Source of the DNA: Burkholderia guangdongensis | GTDB taxonomy: Bacteria; Pseudomonadota; Gammaproteobacteria; Burkholderiales; Burkholderiaceae | Direction: 5' to 3' | NCBI RefSeq assembly: GCF_013403875.1 | Contig: NZ_JACBNX010000009.1 | Location: 168,113-232,112, forward strand | Length of the DNA: 64,000 bases | In this document: in pieces, positions 1 through 10,541 of the stretch | Layout of the letters: each line of letters opens with the position of its first letter | Position numbering within the stretch: the first letter of the stretch is position 1 | Program-made: the position numbers and the translations under genes | The notes under the pieces: generated by a model | What the model saw: the letters and a program-made list of their open reading frames with translations, nothing else | Databases searched by the model: none | What the model was told of the DNA's origin: nothing

Positions 1-67
1 CGTCGCGATCCTGCTCGCGGTCGCGTCGAGCGTCTGGCGCAACCGGAAGAAGCTCGTCGCCGCCTGA
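1..67 (+). CDS. C-terminal end of a membrane protein (partial)
   Basis: Only the last 21 codons are present, ending in TGA at 65-67. They encode a short hydrophobic stretch (VAILLAVASSVWRN) followed by a basic tail (RKKLVAA), which is what the last transmembrane helix and cytoplasmic tail of an inner-membrane transporter look like. The purine-salvage genes downstream make a nucleobase permease a reasonable guess, but nothing in these residues proves it. Confidence 0.4.
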   Translation, partial: VAILLAVASSVWRNRKKLVAA

Positions 68-642
68 TCGCCACCGATCACCCGCTACTCGCCCCCACCT
101 CACCCGCCGATCATCCGAGACTCACCCGCGCGTCACCCGAACGCGCGGGCGGTCCGGACCACCCGGACCACCCGAGCCGCCCGGGCCGCCCGGGTCACAT
201 CAAGCGGCCCGTTGCGTGTAAACACCTACGCAGCCGGCCGCCGCCGCTCCGAAGCGGACGCCGGCTCGCGCGCCCTCCCCGACGCGCCTTGCGCGGCCTG
301 CGTCGCCGCCCGTTACGCCGATGCAGCAACTTCGGCGCAACGCTGGCATCCTACGGTCAACATGATCGCCTCCTGATAGCCTGCATCAACGCCGCCGCAT
401 AGGCCGGCCGTTTTTGCGGTGCTATCGTGACTGCTGGATGGCGATCTACGTGCGCGAGGCCAAGCGGTCTCGACTCCTCTCGTAACGCGCGCCTGATCCG
501 CAATGTCAACGGGATTCAACATGACAACGCACACCATCCGCATTCCCCACCCTCATCGCGTCCGCGCGCCGCGCGGCTGCCCCTGTCCGTCGCTCGCCCG
601 GCCCAGGCTCGCCGGGCCGCGCGCCATGCCGGGAGCGCGCTG
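68..642. other. 575-bp intergenic region upstream of xdhC
   Basis: No convincing full-length gene. It holds GC-rich simple repeats around 150-200 (CGGACCACC / CGGGCCGCC units). A 40-codon reading frame (521-643) has a stop (TGA 641-643) that overlaps the xdhC start as TGATG. Such overlap can couple translation, but this frame has no Shine-Dalgarno and an Arg/Pro-rich composition typical of chance, so it is not called as a gene. Confidence 0.5.
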
Positions 643-1656
643 ATGGAACCCTGGCTCGGCGATCTCCAGCAACTGCTCGCGCACGGCGAAGCGGCCGTGC
701 TCGTCACCGTCGCGCGCGTCGACGGCTCCGCGCCGCGCGAAGCCGGCACCAAGATGGTCGTCACGCGCGACGGCGCGCGTTACACGATCGGCGGCGGCCA
801 TCTCGAATGGAAGGCGATCGAAATCGCGCGCCATCTGCTGAAGGACGGCGCACACACGCCGCACGCGCGCAAGCTGGAACGCCTCGCGCTCGGGCCCAGC
901 CTCGGCCAGTGCTGCGGCGGCGCGGTCGTGCTCGCGTTCGAGCGGCTCGACGTCGGCGATCTCGGCTGGCTCGCGTCGCTCGCGAAGCGCGTCGCCGCCG
1001 GCGCGCCAACCGTCCGGCACATCGGCTTCGAAACTGCCCCCGCCGCGCCCGACCTCGGCGAGCCCGACGCCGCGCATGCGCAGGCGAGCTGCGTGCTGCT
1101 GCAGGATCCGCACGGCACGTTCCGGATGACCGAGACGATCGCGCCGCACGCGTTCGACGTGCTGCTGTTCGGCGCCGGATCGGTCGGCACCGCGCTCGTG
1201 CGCGTGCTCGCGACGCTGCCGTGCCGCGTCCGCTGGATCGACGCGGCCGACGCGACGTTCGCATCGCCCGAAGCGCTCGCCGGCATCGACAACCTGACGA
1301 TCGACGCGACCGACACGCCGGAAGCCGCGGTCGACGCCGCGCCGCCGCACGGCTACTTCATCGTGGCCACGCACAACCACGCGCGCGACCTCGTGCTCGC
1401 GGAACGCATCCTGCGCCGCGGCGACTACGCGTACTTCGGGATGATGGGCTCGCAGACGAAGCGCGCGCAGTTCGAACACTACCTCGTCGCGCTCGGCGTC
1501 GACCCGGCGCAGATCGCGCGGCTGCGCTGCCCGATCGGCGTCGAAGGGATCGTCGACAAGGCGCCCGAAGTGATCGCGATCTCGGTGGCCGCGCAGTTGC
1601 TGCAGGCCGCCGAAGCGAACGCGGCCGCCACGCGCGCCGCCGTCCCCTCTTTCTGA
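643..1656 (+). CDS. xdhC: XdhC-family molybdenum-cofactor insertion factor
   Basis: 337 residues. XdhC binds and sulfurates the molybdenum cofactor and delivers it to xanthine dehydrogenase. The N-terminal XdhC/CoxI domain is visible ([18 protein letters not shown], about 22-40), with a CCGG motif near residue 88. The C-terminal half is a Rossmann-like domain starting at LLFGAGSVG. The start at 643 was chosen because the upstream extension is low-complexity Arg/Ala/Pro and family members begin near this Met. The xdhA and xdhB genes are not directly upstream here. Adenosine/adenine deaminase and guanine deaminase follow 19 bp and then 67 bp apart, so the three probably form a purine-catabolism operon. 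Confidence 0.9.
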   Translation: MEPWLGDLQQLLAHGEAAVLVTVARVDGSAPREAGTKMVVTRDGARYTIGGGHLEWKAIEIARHLLKDGAHTPHARKLERLALGPSLGQCCGGAVVLAFERLDVGDLGWLASLAKRVAAGAPTVRHIGFETAPAAPDLGEPDAAHAQASCVLLQDPHGTFRMTETIAPHAFDVLLFGAGSVGTALVRVLATLPCRVRWIDAADATFASPEALAGIDNLTIDATDTPEAAVDAAPPHGYFIVATHNHARDLVLAERILRRGDYAYFGMMGSQTKRAQFEHYLVALGVDPAQIARLRCPIGVEGIVDKAPEVIAISVAAQLLQAAEANAAATRAAVPSF

Positions 1657-1675
1657 CCGACCAAGAAGACACGCC

Positions 1676-2701
1676 ATGAACACGACCTTCAAGGACAAGA
1701 TCGCCCGTGCGCCGAAGACCGAGCTGCACATCCACATCGAAGGCTCGCTCGAGCCGGGCCTGATCTTCGCGCTCGCGCAGCGCAACGGCGTGACGCTGCC
1801 GTACGCGTCGGTCGACGCTCTGCACGCCGCGTACGCGTTCACCGATCTGCAGTCGTTCCTCGACATCTACTATGCGGGCGCGAGCGTGCTGCTGACCGAA
1901 GAGGATTTCTACGAGATGACGGCCGCATACGTCGAGCGCGCGCTCGAGGATCACGTCGTGCACACCGAGCTGTTCTTCGATCCGCAGACGCACACCGCGC
2001 GCGGCGTGTCGATCGAGACCGTCGTCGACGGGATCGAACGCGCGCTCGACGACGCCGAGGGCCGCGGGCTGTCGAGCCGGCTGATCCTCTGCTTCCTGCG
2101 CCACCTGTCCGAGGACGACGCGCTCGCGACGTTCGACGCGGCGCTGCCGCTCTTCAAGCGCTATCCGCACCGGCTGATCGGCGTCGGGCTCGATTCGTCC
2201 GAGCTCGGCCATCCGCCGTCGAAGTTCGCACGCGTGTTCGACAAGGCGCGCGCGATGGGGCTGAAGCTCGTCGCGCATGCGGGCGAGGAAGGCCCGCCGG
2301 CCTATGTATATGAAGCGCTCGACGTGCTGAAGGTCGACCGGATCGACCACGGCGTGCGCAGCATCGAGGACGCCGCGCTCGTCGAGCGGCTCGCGCGCGA
2401 GCGGATGCCGCTGACCGTCTGCCCGCTGTCGAACCTGAAGCTGCGCGTGTTCGACGACCTGAAGCAGCACACGCTGAAGCGGCTGCTCGACGCGGGCGCC
2501 GCGGTGACGATCAACTCCGACGATCCCGCGTATTTCGGCGGCTACGTGAACGACAACTTTTTCGCGACGGTGGACGCGCTCGGCCTGTCCGACGCCGACG
2601 TGCACGCCGTCCTCCGCAACGGCTTCGAGGCCGCGTTCGTCGGCGCCGCCCAGCGCGACGCGATGATCGCGCGGCTCGATGCGTACTGGCACGCCGCGTG
2701 A
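1676..2701 (+). CDS. add: adenosine/adenine deaminase
   Basis: 341 residues, the usual length. It hydrolytically deaminates adenosine (or adenine) in the cytoplasm, feeding inosine or hypoxanthine into purine salvage. Zinc-site motifs are in place: [10 protein letters not shown] near residue 17, HAGEE near 200, DHGVRSIED near 225 and NSDDPAYFG near 282. The [10 protein letters not shown] form is common in the bacterial branch that includes adenine deaminases, so the substrate (adenosine or adenine) cannot be settled from sequence. It starts 19 bp after xdhC and precedes guaD, consistent with one transcript. Confidence 0.9.
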   Translation: MNTTFKDKIARAPKTELHIHIEGSLEPGLIFALAQRNGVTLPYASVDALHAAYAFTDLQSFLDIYYAGASVLLTEEDFYEMTAAYVERALEDHVVHTELFFDPQTHTARGVSIETVVDGIERALDDAEGRGLSSRLILCFLRHLSEDDALATFDAALPLFKRYPHRLIGVGLDSSELGHPPSKFARVFDKARAMGLKLVAHAGEEGPPAYVYEALDVLKVDRIDHGVRSIEDAALVERLARERMPLTVCPLSNLKLRVFDDLKQHTLKRLLDAGAAVTINSDDPAYFGGYVNDNFFATVDALGLSDADVHAVLRNGFEAAFVGAAQRDAMIARLDAYWHAA

Positions 2702-2768
2702 GGACACGACGATGCCGCCCGCACGCTAACCCATCCCTGTCACCCCGATTCACCGCTTTCGACCCATC

Positions 2769-4094
2769 ATGACGCAAACCGCCTATCGCGCCCAACTGCT
2801 GACCTTCAGCGGCGACCCCGCGCAATCCGACGCCGCCGTTTCGTACGAGACGGACGGCCTTTTGATCGTCGACGACGGCAAGGTCGTCGCGGCCGGCCCG
2901 CACGCGACGCTCGCCGCGACGCTCGCGCCCGACGCGGTCGTCCACGAGATGCGCGACAAGCTGATCGTGCCCGGCTTCATCGACACGCACATCCACTATC
3001 CGCAGACGGACATGATCGCGTCGCCGGCGCCGGGGCTGTTGCCGTGGCTCGACACGTACACGTTCCCGACCGAGCGCCGGTTCGGCGACCCCGAGCACGC
3101 GCGCGAGGTCGCGGACTTCTTCGTCGACGAGCTGCTCGCGTGCGGGACGACGACCGCGCTCGTCTACTGCACGGTGCACAAGGCGTCGGTCGACGCGTTC
3201 TTCGGCGCGAGCGAAGCGCGCAACGTGCGGATGATCGCGGGCAAGGTGCTGATGGACCGCAACTGCCCCGAGTTCCTGCGCGACACCGCGCAGTCCGGCT
3301 ACGACGACAGCGCCGAGCTGATCGGCCGCTGGCACGGCCGCGGCCGGCAGCTGTACGCGCTGACGCCGCGCTTCGCGCCGACGTCGACGAACGCGCAGCT
3401 CGAAGCGTGCGGCGAGCTCGCGAAGCGCCATGCGGACGTATTCGTGCAGAGCCATGTCGCGGAGAACGTCGACGAAGTGAAATGGGTCGCCGAGCTGTTC
3501 CCGGGCCACCGCAGCTATCTCGACATCTACGATCACTACGGGCTGCTGCGCCCGCGCGCGGTGTACGGCCACTGCATCCACCTCGACGACGAGGACCGGC
3601 GCCGGATGGCGGAAACCTCGACGGTGGTCGCGCACTGCCCGACGTCGAACTTCTTCCTCGGCAGCGGGCTGTTCGATTTCGACAAGGCCGGCGAATTCGG
3701 CGTGCCGGTCACGCTCGCGACGGACGTCGGCGGCGGCACGTCGTTCTCGATGCTGCAGACGATGAACGAGTCGCACAAGGTCGCGCGGCTGTCCGGCCAC
3801 CATTTGACCGCGACGCGGATGTTCTGGCTCGCGACCGCGGGCGCCGCGCAGGCGCTCGACCTCGCCGATACGGTCGGCACGCTCGCGCCGCGCAGCGAGG
3901 CGGACTTCATCGTGCTCGATCCGCAGGCGACGCCGCTGCTCGCGCGCCGCACCGCCCGCGCGGAATCGCTCGAGGAGTTGCTGTTCGCGCTCGCGCTGCT
4001 CGGCGACGACCGCGCGGTGTACCGCACGTATGCGGCCGGGCGCTGCGTGCACGAGCGCGACGGTGCGCGGCGCGGCGCGAGCGCGGCTGCGTAA
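2769..4094 (+). CDS. guaD: guanine deaminase
   Basis: 441 residues. It converts guanine to xanthine plus ammonia, supplying xanthine dehydrogenase, whose maturation factor XdhC is encoded just upstream. It is an amidohydrolase-fold zinc enzyme: the metal-binding HIHYPQ motif is near residue 77 and PGFIDTH just before it, HCIHLDDEDRRR lies in the middle, and the conserved TDVGGGTSFSML loop is near 318. Length and motif order match the family, and the start is the first Met of the conserved region. The riboswitch promoter begins within ten bases of the stop codon. Confidence 0.93.
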   Translation: MTQTAYRAQLLTFSGDPAQSDAAVSYETDGLLIVDDGKVVAAGPHATLAATLAPDAVVHEMRDKLIVPGFIDTHIHYPQTDMIASPAPGLLPWLDTYTFPTERRFGDPEHAREVADFFVDELLACGTTTALVYCTVHKASVDAFFGASEARNVRMIAGKVLMDRNCPEFLRDTAQSGYDDSAELIGRWHGRGRQLYALTPRFAPTSTNAQLEACGELAKRHADVFVQSHVAENVDEVKWVAELFPGHRSYLDIYDHYGLLRPRAVYGHCIHLDDEDRRRMAETSTVVAHCPTSNFFLGSGLFDFDKAGEFGVPVTLATDVGGGTSFSMLQTMNESHKVARLSGHHLTATRMFWLATAGAAQALDLADTVGTLAPRSEADFIVLDPQATPLLARRTARAESLEELLFALALLGDDRAVYRTYAAGRCVHERDGARRGASAAA

Positions 4095-4102
4095 CGCCAT
4101 GC

Positions 4103-4108
4103 TATAAT
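4103..4108 (+). promoter_or_regulatory. -10 box for the riboswitch transcript
   Basis: A perfect TATAAT lies nine bases after the guaD stop and 4-10 bases before the first conserved riboswitch bases. No good -35 hexamer is visible at 16-18 bp upstream. Confidence 0.6.
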
Positions 4109-4111
4109 CCG

Positions 4112-4250
4112 CCCCTCATTGGGGAGTAGCCGCTCCGCTCGATGCCGGCGCCGCGTGGCGCGCATCGTGACGGAGGCGTCCGTCAACAGACTTGACCGCA
4201 AGGTCATGGCGGACGCAGCCACAGCAAGGCCTGGCGAGACCGATGATTCA
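4112..4250 (+). promoter_or_regulatory. yybP-ykoY-type (manganese) riboswitch
   Basis: The leader carries both hallmark strands of the yybP-ykoY aptamer: GGGGAGTAGCC at 4121-4131 and GGCCTGGCGAGACCG at about 4228-4242, which form the two conserved internal loops that bind Mn2+. Between them are GC-rich stems, as expected. It sits directly ahead of a GDT1/UPF0016 gene, one of the families known to be controlled by this riboswitch as Mn2+ exporters. About 80 nt remain between aptamer and start codon for an expression platform. No T-run terminator is obvious, so control may be at translation. Confidence 0.85.
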
Positions 4251-4323
4251 CGATGCGCCGCTTCAGGGCCCGGCGCGCCGTGGATCGTCGCTCGCACGTC
4301 AACCGGCCCGTGGAACCCCATTC

Positions 4324-4899
4324 GTGACCCAAGCCTTCCTGATCTCGACCGGTGCCGTCGCTCTCGCGGAAATCGGCGACAAAACCCAGCTCCTCTCGCT
4401 CGTCCTCGCCGCGCGCTATCGCAAGCCGCTGCCGATCATCGCCGGCGTGCTCGTCGCGACGCTCGTCAACCACGGCTGCGCGGGCGCGCTCGGCGAATGG
4501 CTCGGCATGCTCGTCACGCCGTCCGTGATGCGCTGGGCGCTCACGTTCTCGTTCATCGCGATGGGAGTCTGGATTCTCGTGCCCGACAAGCTCGACGCCG
4601 ACGAAGCGGACACGAGCCGCTCGCGGCTCGGCGTGTTCGGCGCGACGTTCGTCGCGTTCTTCCTCGCGGAGATGGGCGACAAGACGCAGATCGCGACCGT
4701 CGCGCTCGCCGCGCGCTTTCACGACTACATCGGCGTCGTCGCCGGCACGACGACCGGGATGATGCTCGCGAACGTGCCGGCGATCCTGCTCGGCGACCGC
4801 TTCGCGCATCGGCTGCCGACGCGCATCGTGCACGGCGTCGCAGCGGTGCTGTTCGTCGTGCTCGGCGCGCTCGCGCTGTTCCGGGGTGTCGGCGTCTGA
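4324..4899 (+). CDS. GDT1/TMEM165 (UPF0016) family cation transporter
   Basis: 191 residues, an inner-membrane protein probably exporting Mn2+. The family consists of two homologous halves, each with an E-x-G-D-K-T/S motif: EIGDKTQL near residue 15 and EMGDKTQI near 118. About six hydrophobic segments surround them. The GTG start at 4324 gives MTQAFLIST, the normal N terminus. A longer in-frame extension from 4192 runs through the riboswitch and is rejected. Mn2+ binding to the leader would raise expression when manganese is excessive. Confidence 0.92.
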   Translation: MTQAFLISTGAVALAEIGDKTQLLSLVLAARYRKPLPIIAGVLVATLVNHGCAGALGEWLGMLVTPSVMRWALTFSFIAMGVWILVPDKLDADEADTSRSRLGVFGATFVAFFLAEMGDKTQIATVALAARFHDYIGVVAGTTTGMMLANVPAILLGDRFAHRLPTRIVHGVAAVLFVVLGALALFRGVGV

Positions 4900-4951
4900 C
4901 GCGTCGGGTCGTATCGAAGCGGCGCCCGCCGCAGCGGGCGCCGCAGCCACG

Positions 4952-5665
4952 TCACTGCGCGGGTGCGGGCTTGACGGCCGATGCGGGCACGGCCGGCGCC
5001 GCGCGTTCGTTCGACGGGACCGCGCCCGGCGCGCCGTTCCTGTCGACCGGAATCTGCACGGTCCGCACCGCCCCGTTCGCGAGCGGGAAGTCGGCGAGCG
5101 CGCTCTTCGCGAGAAACGGCATCGCGGCGAGCAGCGACGAGCCATCGCCGCTGTTGCGCGCGGCGACGTTGTAGACCTCCTTGCCGGTCGCGCGTTCGGT
5201 GATGCGGATCGACAACATCCGGTCGAACACTTCAACCGTCTGGTTCACGTAGCCGGCCGGCACCGGGCCCCACGGGCCCCAGGGCCCGAACGGCCCCCAC
5301 GGGCCACGCCGCCAGTAAGGGCCCGGAAACCACGGATCGTCGAAATAGACCGGCTGCGCGACGTTCACGAGATTGCTGCGCACGCCGTATCTGAGTGCGA
5401 CCAGATAGCGCGCGCTCGCCTGCGGCGCCTGCCGGAACGCATACGTCGACAGCTCGTTCGCGACGATCTGCTCGTAGGTCGCCTGCTCGATGCTGTTGCG
5501 CTGCGCGTCGCTGCGCGTGAACGCGTACGTGCGCGTCGCGTCGCTGCCGCTCCAGTCGGAGAACGCGGTGACCTGCGTCGTCACGTAGCTCGTGCAGCCC
5601 GCGAGCAACGTCGCGCCGAGCGCCGCGATCCACACCGCCGCGCGCCAAATCCTGTCGGGTTTCAT
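4952..5665 (-). CDS. DUF4136-type lipoprotein
   Basis: 237 residues. The N terminus is a lipoprotein signal peptide with the lipobox LAGC (Cys near residue 24), so it is probably lipid-anchored in the outer membrane. The middle carries a Gly/Pro/Trp-rich stretch (repeats of GPWGP near residue 130). The start at 5665 is preceded by a strong GGAGAGG ribosome-binding site. A longer frame starting at 5713 lacks a signal peptide. The DUF4136 assignment rests on overall pattern (lipobox, a YAF segment, and the C-terminal EVYNVAARN region). Its function is unknown. It is convergent with the GDT1 gene. Confidence 0.75.
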   Translation of the reverse strand: MKPDRIWRAAVWIAALGATLLAGCTSYVTTQVTAFSDWSGSDATRTYAFTRSDAQRNSIEQATYEQIVANELSTYAFRQAPQASARYLVALRYGVRSNLVNVAQPVYFDDPWFPGPYWRRGPWGPFGPWGPWGPVPAGYVNQTVEVFDRMLSIRITERATGKEVYNVAARNSGDGSSLLAAMPFLAKSALADFPLANGAVRTVQIPVDRNGAPGAVPSNERAAPAVPASAVKPAPAQ

Positions 5666-5884
5666 GATGATCCTCTCCAATCCGCCGGCACCGCGCGCGA
5701 GCAACGTCAACACGTCGTGCCCGTGCCCGTTGCCGGGATGCCGATGATACGCGGACTCGCACAGCCCGCCAAAGTTCGCACCGCACGCGCGCGCGAGGCT
5801 TTGTACAATGGCCCGGTTCGCCGGGCGCCGTCGACAGACGGCGCCGCGTGCGCCCCGATTCCGACTTCATCGCCTTCAATCGCC

Positions 5885-8596
5885 ATGTCCGACACCGCCT
5901 CCTCCGCCGTGATCCGCCGCGCCGACTACATGCCGCCGGCCTTCGTCATCGACACCGTCGCGCTCGAATTCGATCTCGCGCCGGCCCGCACGATCGTCAG
6001 GAACACGATGCGCGTGCGCCGCAATCCCGACGCCGCGCCCGCGCCGCATCTCGAACTGATGGGCGAAGCGCTCGAATTCGTCGCCGCGCGGCTCGACGGC
6101 GCGCCGTACGCGGCGGTGCGCGCGCACGAGCACGGCCTCACGGTCGAGAACGTGCCCGATGCGTTCGAGCTGACGCTCGACAGCGCATGCGCGCCCGAGC
6201 AGAACACGACGCTGTCCGGCCTCTACGTGTCGAGCGGCAACTTCTTCACGCAGTGCGAGGCCGAGGGCTTTCGCCGCATCACGTACTTCCTCGACCGGCC
6301 CGACGTGATGGCATCGTTTACGGTCACGCTGCGCGCGGACAAGGCCGCGTATCCGGTGCTGCTGTCGAACGGCAACCTGATCGATTCCGGCGACCTGCCC
6401 GACGGCCGCCACTTCGCGAAATGGGAAGACCCGTTCAGGAAGCCGAGCTATCTGTTCGCGCTCGTCGCGGGCAAGCTCGTCGCGCTCGAGGAGACGATCA
6501 CGACCGGCGCCGGCGCGCAGAAGCTGCTGCAGGTGTGGGTCGAGCCGCAGGATCTCGACAAGACGCGCCACGCGATGGATTCGCTGATCCACTCGATCCG
6601 CTGGGACGAGAAGCGCTTCGGCCTCGCGCTCGATCTCGACCGCTTCATGATCGTCGCGGTCGGCGACTTCAACATGGGCGCGATGGAGAACAAGGGCCTC
6701 AACATCTTCAACACGAAGTACGTGCTCGCGAATCCGGAGACCGCGACCGACGTCGACTTCGCGAACATCGAGTCGGTGGTCGGCCACGAATACTTCCACA
6801 ACTGGACCGGCAACCGCGTGACCTGCCGCGACTGGTTCCAGCTGAGCCTGAAGGAAGGCCTGACGGTGTTCCGCGATCAGGAGTTCTCGGCCGACATGGC
6901 GGCCGGCGACGACATGCAGTCGGCCGCGCGCGCGGTGAAGCGGATCGAGGACGTGCGCGTGCTGCGCCAGCTTCAGTTCGCGGAGGACGCGGGCCCGATG
7001 GCGCATCCGGTGCGCCCGGAGAGCTACGTCGAGATCAACAACTTCTACACGATGACCGTCTACGAGAAAGGCGCGGAAGTCGTGCGGATGTATCAGACGC
7101 TGTTCGGCCGCGACGGCTTCCGTCAAGGGATGGACCTGTACTTCCAGCGCCACGACGGCCACGCGGTCACCTGCGACGACTTCCGCCACGCGATGGCCGA
7201 CGCGAACGGCCGCGATCTCGCGCAGTTCGAGCGCTGGTACAGCCAGGCCGGCACGCCGCGCGTGACGGTGCGCACCGGCTACGACGCCGCCGCGCGCCGC
7301 TACACGGTCACGCTCGCGCAGGGCTACGGCGACGCATCGCCGGCCACGCGCAATACGCACGAGGGTCAGCCGGGGCCGCTGCTGATTCCGTTCGCGATCG
7401 GCCTGATCGGCCGCGACGGCCGCGACCTGCCGCTGCGGCTCGACGGCGAGGCGGCTGCGGCGGGTACGGCAGGCACGACGCGCGTGCTCGAGCTGACCGA
7501 AACCGAGCAGACCTTCACGTTCGTCGACGTGCCGGCCGAGCCGCTGCCGTCGCTGCTGCGCAATTTCTCGGCGCCGGTGATCGTCGAGTACGACTATCGC
7601 GACGACGATCTCGCGTTCCTGCTCGCGCACGACAGCGATCCGTTCAACCGCTGGGAGGCCGGCCAGCGGCTCGCGACGCGCGCGCTGCTGACGCTCGCCG
7701 CGCGCGCGGCCGCGAACGAGCCGCTCGCGCTCGACGCGACGTTCACCGACGCGTTCCGGCGCGTGCTGACCGACGAGCGGCTGTCGCCGGCGTTCCGCGA
7801 ACTCGCGCTGACGCTGCCGTCGGAAGCGTATCTCGCCGATCAGATGACGCTCGCCGATCCGGCCGCCGTGCATCGCGCGCGCCAGTTCGTGCGCCGTGAA
7901 CTCGCGACCGCGCTGCGCGCCGACTGGCTCGCCGCGTACGATCGCTACCGCACGCCCGGCGCGTACGCGCCGACGCCGGACGACGCCGGCAAGCGCGGGC
8001 TGAAGAATCTCGCGCTCGCGTATCTCGCGGAGCTCGACGATCCGGCCGACGCGGTGCGACTCGCGAACGCGCAGTACGACGCGGCGGACAACATGACCGA
8101 TCGCGCGGCCGCGCTCGGCGCGCTGCTGTCGGCGGCCGCCGCGGGCACGACCGAGCCGGCCGAGCGCGCGCTCGCCGACTTCTACCGCCGCTTCGAGCAG
8201 GAGGCGCTCGTGATCGACAAGTGGTTCGCGATGCAGGCCGCGCAACGCGGCACGCACGCGCATCCGACGCTCGCGAAGGTCCGCGCGCTGCTCGCGCATC
8301 CGGCGTTCAACCTGAAGAACCCGAACCGCGCGCGCTCGCTGATCTTCAGCTTCTGCTCCGCGAATCCCGCGCAGTTCCACGCGGCGGACGGCTCCGGCTA
8401 CGCGTTCTGGGCCGAGCAGGTGCTCGCGCTCGACGCGATCAATCCGCAGGTGGCCGCGCGCCTCGCGCGCGCGCTCGAGCTGTGGCGCCGCTACACGCCC
8501 GCGCTGCGCGACAGGATGCGCGACGCGCTCGAAAAGGTCGCCGCGGGCGCGACGTCGCGCGACGTGCGCGAGATCGTCGAGAAGGCGCTCGCGTGA
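5885..8596 (+). CDS. pepN: aminopeptidase N
   Basis: 903 residues, close to the E. coli PepN length. This M1-family zinc aminopeptidase removes N-terminal residues from peptides in the cytoplasm. The substrate-binding GAMEN motif is near residue 264 and the zinc motif HEYFHNW near 300, with the third ligand Glu in LKEGLTVFRDQEF about 20 residues on. The long C-terminal helical region is intact. The start at 5885 (MSDTASSAVIRRADYMPP) matches the family. The open frame extends far upstream but through non-coding, lipoprotein-antisense sequence. A TACAAT -10-like box lies at 5803-5808. Confidence 0.95.
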   Translation: MSDTASSAVIRRADYMPPAFVIDTVALEFDLAPARTIVRNTMRVRRNPDAAPAPHLELMGEALEFVAARLDGAPYAAVRAHEHGLTVENVPDAFELTLDSACAPEQNTTLSGLYVSSGNFFTQCEAEGFRRITYFLDRPDVMASFTVTLRADKAAYPVLLSNGNLIDSGDLPDGRHFAKWEDPFRKPSYLFALVAGKLVALEETITTGAGAQKLLQVWVEPQDLDKTRHAMDSLIHSIRWDEKRFGLALDLDRFMIVAVGDFNMGAMENKGLNIFNTKYVLANPETATDVDFANIESVVGHEYFHNWTGNRVTCRDWFQLSLKEGLTVFRDQEFSADMAAGDDMQSAARAVKRIEDVRVLRQLQFAEDAGPMAHPVRPESYVEINNFYTMTVYEKGAEVVRMYQTLFGRDGFRQGMDLYFQRHDGHAVTCDDFRHAMADANGRDLAQFERWYSQAGTPRVTVRTGYDAAARRYTVTLAQGYGDASPATRNTHEGQPGPLLIPFAIGLIGRDGRDLPLRLDGEAAAAGTAGTTRVLELTETEQTFTFVDVPAEPLPSLLRNFSAPVIVEYDYRDDDLAFLLAHDSDPFNRWEAGQRLATRALLTLAARAAANEPLALDATFTDAFRRVLTDERLSPAFRELALTLPSEAYLADQMTLADPAAVHRARQFVRRELATALRADWLAAYDRYRTPGAYAPTPDDAGKRGLKNLALAYLAELDDPADAVRLANAQYDAADNMTDRAAALGALLSAAAAGTTEPAERALADFYRRFEQEALVIDKWFAMQAAQRGTHAHPTLAKVRALLAHPAFNLKNPNRARSLIFSFCSANPAQFHAADGSGYAFWAEQVLALDAINPQVAARLARALELWRRYTPALRDRMRDALEKVAAGATSRDVREIVEKALA

Positions 8597-8670
8597 ACCG
8601 GCGCGCCGCTCGCCGGCGCGCCGGGTAAAATTGCACAGATTCCGCTCTTTCCAGCCTTTTGGAGTTTCGT

Positions 8671-9684
<1,014 letters not shown>

Positions 9685-9854
9685 TCGCGGCGCTGGACGG
9701 TCGCGCGCGGCGCACGTACAATCGCGCGTCGCGCCGCGGCCGGCTGTTGGCCCGCGACGCGTAGGAATGAAATCGGGCGGTCCGCCGAATCGAGGGTGGC
9801 GCGGAGGGTGGCGCGAAGCAGCTAAAAAAAGCTGAAAAAATTTCGCCGAACCTA

Positions 9855-9884
9855 TTGCCAAGGCACCAGATTCCACCCTATAAT
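9855..9884 (+). promoter_or_regulatory. tRNA-Thr promoter
   Basis: TTGCCA (9855-9860) and TATAAT (9879-9884) are separated by 18 bp and lie 14 bp before the mature tRNA 5' end, as expected for a sigma-70 tRNA promoter. Confidence 0.75.
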
Positions 9885-9898
9885 TTCATTTCTCTGCT

Positions 9899-9974
9899 GC
9901 CGGTGTAGCTCAGTTGGTAGAGCAGCGCATTCGTAATGCGAAGGTCGTAGGTTCGACTCCTATCTCCGGCACCA
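9899..9974 (+). tRNA. tRNA-Thr(CGT)
   Basis: 76 nt including an encoded CCA. The anticodon loop TTCGTAA gives CGT. D-loop (AGCTCAGTTGGTAGAGC) and T-loop (GGTTCGACTCC) are canonical. The acceptor stem GCCGGTG pairs with CTCCGGC with one T-T mismatch. Confidence 0.95.
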
Positions 9975-9980
9975 AGACCC

Positions 9981-10013
9981 AAAGGGGTGACAAGCTTGCT
10001 TGTCACCCCTTTT
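9981..10013 (+). terminator. Rho-independent terminator of tRNA-Thr
   Basis: A perfect inverted repeat, AAGGGGTGACAAG / CTTGTCACCCCTT with a short loop, is followed by a short T-run. It begins 6 bases after the tRNA CCA. Confidence 0.88.
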
Positions 10014-10036
10014 CTCGTTTACGCCCCCTCCCTTTA

Positions 10037-10053
10037 CCCCCCCCCCCCCCCCC
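10037..10053. repeat. Homopolymer of 17 C
   Basis: An uninterrupted run of 17 cytosines in the intergenic region between the tRNA-Thr terminator and the GlsB-like gene. The rest of the roughly 270-bp gap (10014-10286) shows no gene. Tracts like this mutate in length and are also prone to sequencing error. Confidence 0.95.
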
Positions 10054-10286
10054 ATTTACGCCGCCGATCGCGCGGGCCGCGAAACATCATGCCGCGTCCG
10101 CCGGACTCCGCAGACGATTCCCTTGGAAAATCCGGCCCTCGATGCATAACATTACTTAACGATTTCGACCCGCCTATCGCGCTACATTGCGTGGGCGTCG
10201 CCCGGATCGGGACGACGGCTCTACCGGGTCGTCGGCGCACCGCCCGGCGTCCGGTCGTTTCGACTCAACACAAGGAGAGGACCAAC

Positions 10287-10541
10287 ATGACTCATAGCTT
10301 CATTATGTGGCTCATCATCGGCGCGATCGCCGGCTGGCTCGCGGGCGCGCTCGTCAAGGGTGGCGGATTCGGGCTGATCGTCGACATCATCGTCGGCATC
10401 GTTGGTGCGTTCATCGGCGGCTGGCTCGCAAGCGCGCTCGGCATTCACATCGGCAGCGGCTTCATCGGCTCGATCATCGTCGCGGTGATCGGCGCCGTGA
10501 TCCTGCTGTTCGTGATCCGGCTATTCAAGCGAGCGACCTGA
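10287..10541 (+). CDS. GlsB/YeaQ/YmgE family small membrane protein
   Basis: 84 residues, almost wholly hydrophobic with three predicted membrane segments separated by Gly-rich turns (GAIAGWLAGALVKGGG, GIVGAFIGGWLASALG). This is the layout of the transglycosylase-associated (Tglyas) family, often stress induced, with no defined enzymatic role. The strong ribosome-binding site AAGGAGAGG sits 8 bases upstream of the ATG. Confidence 0.9.
   Translation: MTHSFIMWLIIGAIAGWLAGALVKGGGFGLIVDIIVGIVGAFIGGWLASALGIHIGSGFIGSIIVAVIGAVILLFVIRLFKRAT

Noticed and set aside
521..643. 40-codon frame overlapping the xdhC start (TGATG)
   Set aside because: No ribosome-binding site and an Arg/Pro-biased composition typical of chance frames in this GC-rich DNA.
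4192..4323. 44-codon N-terminal extension of the GDT1 transporter
   Set aside because: It reads through the riboswitch; the GTG at 4324 gives the family's normal N terminus.
4886..5884. 333-codon upstream extension of pepN
   Set aside because: It is antisense to the lipoprotein gene and absent from the aminopeptidase N family; ATG 5885 matches the known start.
5876..8380. 834-codon minus-strand frame opposite pepN
   Set aside because: Arg/Val-rich shadow of a GC-rich gene, with no ribosome-binding site or domain. The many similar long antisense frames in 500-23000 were rejected for the same reason.
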